Positions 4,935 through 9,330 of a DNA stretch of 9,330 nucleotides are shown piece by piece. The position numbers and the translations under genes are program-made. Each line of letters starts with the position of its first letter. Within the stretch, counting starts at the first letter, position 1. The DNA is taken from NCBI GenBank assembly GCA_964601355.1, contig CAZRNB010000113.1, forward strand, positions 1 through 9,330. Direction: 5' to 3'. The DNA comes from CAZRNB01 sp964601355 (GTDB taxonomy: Bacteria > Planctomycetota > Phycisphaerae > Sedimentisphaerales > Anaerobacaceae). The notes beneath the pieces are model-generated. The model was not told the DNA's origin and did no database searches. It saw nothing but the letters and a program-made list of their open reading frames with translations.

Positions 4935-7409
4935 TCAGTTCTGAGGATAAACAATTATGCGGTCATGGATTATTGTCACCAAATCATTTTTCCCATCACC
5001 TGTAACGTCCGCAACGCATAATTCTCGTGGCTCAACATTAAATTCCGTGCGACCTTTGGTATCGCGATAGCTCTTCTGCTCAAATACGCTAAAACGCATT
5101 GCAGGAATAGGCTTGGTATCATGATCAAGCGCAAGTATCTCGATATGATTACGATTATATTCAACCATAATAATATCCGCTTGGCCGTCAGAGTTGATAT
5201 CGCCCGCTGTGAGGTTGCCATATACACCGTCTTTTATTTTTGTTTCGTAACTGAATTGCTGCTCCAGATTGTATTTAACCTCACCACCGTTCGGAGGCAC
5301 AATGAGTGCGAACTTTCTTCCATCAAACAACAGGATACATTTGCCAACGCTGCCTATAAGCGGCGCAAACAGCATCTTCAGATGAGATGTAACATCCCAT
5401 TTGCCGACGTCTATTTCAGTTTCAAAGCGATAAGTTTTATCGTCACCGGCCTTTAGTATCTGAAGCCGACCTTTTTGGCCATCCAGCAGCAGGATAGCCG
5501 GCATAGCCCCTGGGCCGACGTCACCAATATTATAAGCAGCAACAGCAGATATCTGATTCTCTGTGCTTTTAGCGTTGTACTGATCAATAATGCTCCAGCT
5601 TCTGCCCTCGGCGAAAACTAAGCTCCTCGCAAAATTCTCCTGTGCCAGGAGCAGCTCCTCATTAGGCTTACCATTAATATCTGCCAGAGCTATCGAATGT
5701 AAACTTGCATCCTTAATCAAACTTGCCCGTGCTTTCGGCGAGTCAACTATTTCAAATTTATTCTTTTGTGCCTGACGAACCAAAATAGGAATCTCGTAAC
5801 TAACGAATATCAGAACATCCTTCAAACCATCCTGGTCAACATCAAGCACTTTCAAACCATCAGGATTAGCAGCAAGCTTATCAAGATTCAAAGCCCCCCC
5901 TTCTTGCTTGCGTAAGAAAGCAGGAGGTGCTGCCGAGACGTTATAACATACCCTCAACGTTCTTTTATCATTAGCCTCTCTGGATATATAAACACAATCT
6001 ATACTGCCATTGTTGTCAATATCAGCAAGCTCCATTGCCAGCGGCTCACCGATTAAATCAACAGGCTTGGGGAACGATAATCTATCATCCTCAAATTTAC
6101 TTATGCCAATTACCTTCTCCTTAACGCTCAAAACAGCAAGCTCAGTCTTTCCATCATTCTCGATATCCGCTGCAGATAAAGACACAATATCCGCAAAAGC
6201 GGGAAATTTCACCGGCTCTGCCAACCCAAGTCCGGCTATTTGTTTATAGAAGATCATTTCTGCAGATACTGGGTCGCTTATTGCAATATCTGTCAAACCA
6301 TCACCATCGAAATCACCGGCTGCCAAATCACGATTTGCACTACCTTCCCCTGAAGTAAGAGGATAAAACAAGATCGGCCAATCAGTATCTTCCAGGTCTT
6401 CCTTGACGAATTTGTAGCAAACAAGTCGTTTGCTTACCGCATTAACGGTCAGCAATTCGTCACCGGCTCTTCCATCCAGATTGCACAGCTCGAATACAGA
6501 TGGCTTCTCGATAAAAAATCGGATTTGCGGTCCCAACTGGCCTGTCTCAATACCCAATCGCACATGAACCAGCTTTTCATCGTCATTTGTTATAAGGATA
6601 AGATCGTTTATACTATCACCATTCAAATCGCCCACCTTGACACCTAATGTCAGCGAGGTCGTAGGATATTTCATCGGCTCTGCTAATGATCCATCCTCTC
6701 TTTGCAAAAGGATATAGATACCGTCCTGACCAGCCAACGCCAGGTCATTTGCACCATCTTTATTCAAGTCTGCACAGGCCAGCGCATTAGAGGTTGTAAG
6801 ACCATCCTCAATAGCTATTCTTTTTCTGGTATGCCAGCTTAACGATTTCACTTTGCCTGCCCCGTTAGAAATCCCGGCCCGCTCCGAATTAATAGGCACA
6901 TTGTTCCTGGGATTTCTAACAGGGCCTGCTTCCGGCTCAGCTGCCTTTTGCAATATTACATATAAGCCTTTTGGCTCTCCATAAAAAGCCAGATCGGGCA
7001 TTCCATCCGAATTCAAATCCCCACAGGTAAAACTATAAATTTTTTGCGAAACCGGAACACTGTACATGTCGAAACGCGTAAGAGCGCTAATGACATTTAC
7101 ATCTATGTCATTAGGGTCAACAGCGACCTCTGCTTCAGTCGGTCCGACGGCCTCCTTTTGAACAAGAATATCTATCCTGGCCTTTCCATTATTGACTACT
7201 GCAATATCGTTACGGCCGTCGCCATTAAAATCAGCGATTCTCAGGTTTTTTATGCCCCAATCCAGCTTGATTATCTCTATTTCTTCAAATCCATAATATG
7301 CTGAGAGATCCGCGGTGGCATGATCCAATTCGACCTGTTCTGCTTTCGCATTGCTTAAACGGCCTATCCATAGCCCCGATAAGATCAAAATATATACAAT
7401 TGAGCGCAC
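4935..7409 (-). CDS. Secreted FG-GAP/VCBS-repeat protein, probable tandem beta-propellers
   Basis: An exported 824-residue protein with no recognisable catalytic domain. A signal peptide (residues 1-23: charged MR, hydrophobic IVYILILSGLWIG, cleavage after AKA) precedes a chain of calcium-binding-loop repeats of the form DxNxDGxxDLxxx. Clear repeats start near residues 60, 131, 214, 261, 366, 415, 463, 523, 737 and 801. Degenerate ones lie near 310 (NLDGRAGDELL), 577 (DINGKPNEELL) and 627, with a very worn one near 682. That makes about 14 at roughly 50-residue spacing, as expected for two seven-bladed integrin-alpha-like propellers. Such proteins are thought to bind other proteins or glycans outside the cytoplasm; the ligand is unknown. 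I prefer the GTG at 7409, because GGAGG lies eight bases upstream and the signal peptide starts there. The GTG at 7424 overlaps that GGAGG. The linker at residues 162-184 carries a large palindrome. Confidence 0.85.
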   Translation of the reverse strand: MRSIVYILILSGLWIGRLSNAKAEQVELDHATADLSAYYGFEEIEIIKLDWGIKNLRIADFNGDGRNDIAVVNNGKARIDILVQKEAVGPTEAEVAVDPNDIDVNVISALTRFDMYSVPVSQKIYSFTCGDLNSDGMPDLAFYGEPKGLYVILQKAAEPEAGPVRNPRNNVPINSERAGISNGAGKVKSLSWHTRKRIAIEDGLTTSNALACADLNKDGANDLALAGQDGIYILLQREDGSLAEPMKYPTTSLTLGVKVGDLNGDSINDLILITNDDEKLVHVRLGIETGQLGPQIRFFIEKPSVFELCNLDGRAGDELLTVNAVSKRLVCYKFVKEDLEDTDWPILFYPLTSGEGSANRDLAAGDFDGDGLTDIAISDPVSAEMIFYKQIAGLGLAEPVKFPAFADIVSLSAADIENDGKTELAVLSVKEKVIGISKFEDDRLSFPKPVDLIGEPLAMELADIDNNGSIDCVYISREANDKRTLRVCYNVSAAPPAFLRKQEGGALNLDKLAANPDGLKVLDVDQDGLKDVLIFVSYEIPILVRQAQKNKFEIVDSPKARASLIKDASLHSIALADINGKPNEELLLAQENFARSLVFAEGRSWSIIDQYNAKSTENQISAVAAYNIGDVGPGAMPAILLLDGQKGRLQILKAGDDKTYRFETEIDVGKWDVTSHLKMLFAPLIGSVGKCILLFDGRKFALIVPPNGGEVKYNLEQQFSYETKIKDGVYGNLTAGDINSDGQADIIMVEYNRNHIEILALDHDTKPIPAMRFSVFEQKSYRDTKGRTEFNVEPRELCVADVTGDGKNDLVTIIHDRIIVYPQN
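6859..6925. repeat. 67-base imperfect palindrome inside the FG-GAP gene
   Basis: The left arm GCCCCGTTAGAAATCCC (6859-6875) and right arm GGGATTTCTAACAGGGC (6909-6925) are reverse complements at 16 of 17 positions, separated by 33 bases. The gene reads through in frame, encoding residues 162-184 (PVRNPRN on one side, GISNGAG on the other). This is the linker between repeats 2 and 3, which is about 83 residues from repeat to repeat instead of about 50. It resembles a palindromic element inserted in frame, like the Rickettsia palindromic elements, but only one copy is visible here. Confidence 0.75.
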
Positions 7410-7417
7410 GGCCAAAA

Positions 7418-7422
7418 CCTCC
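7418..7422 (-). promoter_or_regulatory. Ribosome binding site that decides the FG-GAP gene start
   Basis: GGAGG on the minus strand lies eight bases before the GTG at 7407-7409. It overlaps the competing GTG codon at 7422-7424, which has no such motif at a proper distance. It therefore supports the shorter protein, whose second residue is the arginine of the signal peptide. Confidence 0.75.
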
Positions 7423-7452
7423 ACATAAGACTTACTTTATTTTCGATGTGCT

Positions 7453-7481
7453 AATATACCCTCCTGCTACCATAACATCAA
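7453..7481 (-). promoter_or_regulatory. Sigma-70-like promoter for the FG-GAP gene and minus-strand block
   Basis: On the minus strand, TTGATG (7476-7481) is followed after 17 bases by TATATT (7453-7458), giving a predicted start near 7446 and a leader of under 40 bases. It is the only good promoter-like pair immediately upstream of this gene and would drive the five-gene block, with a second promoter before lpxD. Confidence 0.55.
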
Positions 7482-7659
7482 TGATTTAACAGGGTATAAC
7501 GCCTTTCGGAAGAATTATTCATATCCTATAAACGGCCCGAAGCATCGCAGTTAGCAATCAGGTAATCCATGCTATATCCAGTCAAACGTCAACCATTTAT
7601 TGCACGGTTTAAGAAATGAACTCCACCTTTTAAATCTGGCAATAATTAAAAAACAACAC
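7482..7659. other. Central part of the divergent intergenic region, no gene seen
   Basis: The gap between the FG-GAP gene and coaE is 324 bases (7410-7733). Apart from the two divergent promoters at its flanks I see no open frame of note, tRNA, strong hairpin, heptamer array or long repeat in this central part. It is AT-rich towards 7640. Confidence 0.6.
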
Positions 7660-7687
7660 TTGACATACGACAGTTAAATTGTAAAAT
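7660..7687 (+). promoter_or_regulatory. Sigma-70-like promoter for coaE
   Basis: A perfect TTGACA (7660-7665) is followed after 16 bases by TAAAAT (7682-7687). The predicted start is near 7694, leaving about 40 bases before the coaE GTG. It is close to the textbook consensus and correctly placed. Confidence 0.7.
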
Positions 7688-7733
7688 GCTAATTAACTTG
7701 ACTGAATCTCCAGAGTAATTAAACTGCCTGGCT

Positions 7734-8354
7734 GTGGGCAGTAGCAAAAAAAAGCCAATAATAGGCATTCTGGGTGGTATTGCTTCGGGCAAAAGCACAG
7801 TTGCAGCCGAGTTTGCCAAACTGGGCTGTGAAGTAATCGATGCCGATAAGATTGTCCACGAGTTTCTCCTAAAAAAGGGTGTGAGAGAAAAAATAGTCAG
7901 CCTTTTCGGCCAGGCTATTTTGAATTCGGCCGGCAAAATCGACCACAAGAAATTGGCTGAAGTTGTATTTGCCGATACTAAAAAGCTCTCGTCACTCAAT
8001 AAAATAATCCATCCTTTTGTCTTAGAACGGACTGAGGAGCTTATAAAGCAATATAACCGCCAAAGCCAAGCTAAAGCAATTGTGCTGGATATGCCCTTAT
8101 TAGTGGAAGTCGGCTGGACCGAGCGATGCGATAGGCTGATTTTTGTCGACTGTGAGCGAAACCGAAGAATAGACAGAGCAAGAAAAATGAAAGGTCTTAA
8201 CGAAAATCAAATAAAAATAAGAGAAAATTTTCAAATTTCTCTGGACAATAAGGCTTCTATCGCCGATAATACTATTGATAACAATTCAGGCTTCCAGGCA
8301 ATGGTCCGGCAAGTCGCTGATATCTTCTCTTGTATTGTGAATAAATGTGAATAA
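7734..8354 (+). CDS. coaE: Dephospho-CoA kinase CoaE
   Basis: Catalyses the last step of coenzyme A synthesis, ATP-dependent 3'-phosphorylation of dephospho-CoA, in the cytosol. Seen: the P-loop GGIASGKST (14-22), the CoA-site acid motif VIDADKIVHEFL (35-46), the LNKIIHPFV segment (88-96), the family-typical LDMPLLVEVGW (118-128), the lid region with R142-R150 and the C-terminal IADNTIDNNSG (176-186). The 206-residue length is usual. The start is GTG. In-frame TAA at 7716-7718 excludes anything longer except a CTG, and no Shine-Dalgarno is visible, so initiation is probably weak or independent of that motif. It is followed by rho in the same direction after 180 bases. Confidence 0.95.
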   Translation: MGSSKKKPIIGILGGIASGKSTVAAEFAKLGCEVIDADKIVHEFLLKKGVREKIVSLFGQAILNSAGKIDHKKLAEVVFADTKKLSSLNKIIHPFVLERTEELIKQYNRQSQAKAIVLDMPLLVEVGWTERCDRLIFVDCERNRRIDRARKMKGLNENQIKIRENFQISLDNKASIADNTIDNNSGFQAMVRQVADIFSCIVNKCE

Positions 8355-8440
8355 ATAGGTAATTGCAATTTATTATTGATAACGGACACGAATGGTGGTG
8401 GATTTCTAAAGTTAGGTTTTATTTTTACTATTCAAAGCCC

Positions 8441-8460
8441 AAATCCTGCTGAATCCTGCT
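8441..8460. repeat. Tandem decamer in the rho leader
   Basis: Two adjacent copies of (A/G)AATCCTGCT occur at 8441-8450 and 8451-8460, in a C-rich and G-poor stretch of the leader before rho. It could be a small duplication, a regulator site or part of a Rho-loading site; nothing here decides. Confidence 0.45.
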
Positions 8461-8465
8461 AGAAG

Positions 8466-8482
8466 ATGGTTTACTAAACCAT
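8466..8482. promoter_or_regulatory. Perfect inverted repeat in the rho leader
   Basis: ATGGTTTA and TAAACCAT are perfect reverse complements around a single central C. The near-zero spacing suits a dimeric regulator's operator, or a compact RNA hairpin with a 7-pair stem. It lies about 53-69 bases before the rho ATG, and no T-tract follows, so it is not an intrinsic terminator of coaE. Confidence 0.5.
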
Positions 8483-8500
8483 AACATTGTTTCTGTAACA

Positions 8501-8515
8501 GAGATAACTAATCTC
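8501..8515 (+). promoter_or_regulatory. Small hairpin before the rho ribosome binding site
   Basis: GAGAT (8501-8505), loop AACTA, ATCTC (8511-8515) form a perfect five-pair stem ten bases before GGAG. If it folds in the mRNA it could modulate rho translation. In other bacteria rho is autoregulated through its leader; whether this leader acts so is inference. Confidence 0.35.
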
Positions 8516-8525
8516 AAATGCAAAA

Positions 8526-8529
8526 GGAG
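8526..8529 (+). promoter_or_regulatory. Ribosome binding site of rho
   Basis: GGAG within AAAAGGAGT ends five bases before the ATG at 8535. It is one of the clearer Shine-Dalgarno sites in the window and fixes a start that makes an unusually long N-terminal extension. Confidence 0.75.
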
Positions 8530-8534
8530 TAATC

Positions 8535-9330
8535 ATGGCTAAAGCTGCTTCAAAAACGGAAAAGGCCACAACTAAAAAACGCAAAACCTCAAAGACAAGA
8601 GCTGCCGAAGAAGAACAGGCTGTTGTAGAGCATGCTCCTGAAGAGCAAGCCGCTGCAGAACAAACACAACAACAAGAAGAAATCCTGAACAATCCGGCCA
8701 CGATAACGGCAAATCAGGCTCCAACTGTTGAACCAACCGAAGAACAATTAGACGAAGAATCCACTCATGCAAAATATGAGCGGATTAAAAAAGGCGAGCT
8801 GTATCTGACGGACCTGCAAAAACTAACTGTGGCAGAACTGCACGAGATTGCCAAAAAAGAAGGCATTACCGAATACAGCGCCCTTAAAAAACAGGACCTT
8901 ATTTTCAGAATCCTCAAAGAGCGTATCCGCCAGAACGGTCTGATGTACGGCGAAGGTGTGCTTGAGGTTCTGCCGGACGGCTACGGATTCCTGCGGAATC
9001 CACGATATAATTACCTGTCCTCGCCCGATGATATATATGTTTCACCGTCACAAATCAGACGCTTTGGCTTGCGTACGGGCAACATTGTATCAGGACAAAT
9101 CAGGCCGCCGAAAGATTCTGAGAAATATTTTGCACTTTTAAGGGTTGAAGCAATCAACTATGAGAATCCCGATCTGCTCTCGGATAAAATAGTATTTAGC
9201 GACTTGACACCATTACATCCTGAGAAACGTTTCATTCTCGAGACCTCACCCGATGAGTTAAACATGCGAATAATCGACTTAGTAACACCGGTAGGCAGAG
9301 GTCAGCGAGGATTGTTAGTTGCAGCTCCGA
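8535..9330 (+). CDS. rho: Transcription termination factor Rho, N-terminal part (runs off the right edge)
   Basis: An RNA-dependent hexameric ATPase that terminates transcription. The frame is open from the ATG to the window end, giving 265 residues. Residues 1-90 are a low-complexity extension: first Lys/Ala/Thr-rich, then Glu/Gln/Ala-rich, absent from E. coli Rho. The canonical protein then begins: the Rho N-terminal helical domain (about 91-132: LTDLQKLTVAELHEIAKK and SALKKQDLIFRILK), then the cold-shock-like RNA-binding domain with DGYGFLR (148-154), DDIYVSPSQIRRFGLRTG (165-182), IRPPKDSEKYFALLRV (189-204) and FSDLTPLHPEKRF (221-233). The final residues DLVTPVGRGQRGLLVAAP lead into the ATPase domain, whose Walker A motif lies outside the window. 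The gene is probably transcribed with coaE or from its own leader at 8355-8534. Confidence 0.95.
   Translation, partial: MAKAASKTEKATTKKRKTSKTRAAEEEQAVVEHAPEEQAAAEQTQQQEEILNNPATITANQAPTVEPTEEQLDEESTHAKYERIKKGELYLTDLQKLTVAELHEIAKKEGITEYSALKKQDLIFRILKERIRQNGLMYGEGVLEVLPDGYGFLRNPRYNYLSSPDDIYVSPSQIRRFGLRTGNIVSGQIRPPKDSEKYFALLRVEAINYENPDLLSDKIVFSDLTPLHPEKRFILETSPDELNMRIIDLVTPVGRGQRGLLVAAP

Noticed and set aside
5121..5456. 111-codon plus-strand frame opposite the FG-GAP gene
   Set aside because: Antisense shadow; the minus strand codes clear DxNxDG repeats there.
7482..7659. Small RNA or tRNA gene in the divergent gap
   Set aside because: No cloverleaf, no strong hairpin with T-tract and no repeat was found by eye.
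8355..8375. AATTGCAATT palindrome after coaE as a terminator
   Set aside because: It is a short AT-rich palindrome without a GC stem or a real T-tract.
8474..8772. Cysteine/alanine/serine-rich minus-strand frames opposite the rho 5' end
   Set aside because: The Ala/Cys/Ser repeats are the complement of the Glu/Ala/Gln-rich codons of the Rho extension, not a metallothionein-like gene.

Overview
The window comes from a Gram-negative bacterium that makes lipid A. It carries lpxD and lpxI, a heptosyltransferase-like GT9 enzyme and a long secreted FG-GAP/VCBS repeat protein. The LpxD wording around the active site, the use of LpxI rather than LpxH, the very long secreted repeat protein, a Rho with a long charged N-terminal extension and several weak ribosome binding sites all fit a Planctomycetota-type genome, perhaps Phycisphaerae-like. 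That assignment is inference; no marker here proves it. Base composition is moderate to AT-rich by eye.

Layout: at the left edge (2-538, +) is the C-terminal part of a class I SAM methyltransferase. It converges with a block of five minus-strand genes, with only 14 bases between the two stop codons. Read in their own direction, the five are a secreted FG-GAP repeat protein (7409-4935), mnmA (4866-3796), a GT9 glycosyltransferase (3750-2692), lpxD (2551-1478) and lpxI (1374-553). Right of a divergent intergenic region (7410-7733) are coaE (7734-8354, +) and the 5' part of rho (8535 to the right edge, +).

Genes working together: LpxD (third step of lipid A synthesis) and LpxI (UDP-2,3-diacylglucosamine hydrolysis, the fourth) act in succession, and the GT9 enzyme may add core sugar to the same lipid. 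The secreted repeat protein is probably an outer-surface or periplasmic double beta-propeller. mnmA, coaE and rho are housekeeping genes. Sigma-70-like promoters are readable upstream of the FG-GAP gene, upstream of coaE, and inside the minus block just before lpxD.

What is unusual lies mainly in the DNA between and inside the genes. Three of the four junctions in the minus-strand block carry short tandem arrays with a 7-base period, each with a different heptamer. The FG-GAP gene contains a 67-base near-perfect palindrome, kept in frame in an enlarged linker, which looks like an inserted palindromic element. I found no CRISPR array, tRNA, rRNA, transposase, or evident new enzymatic or defence system.
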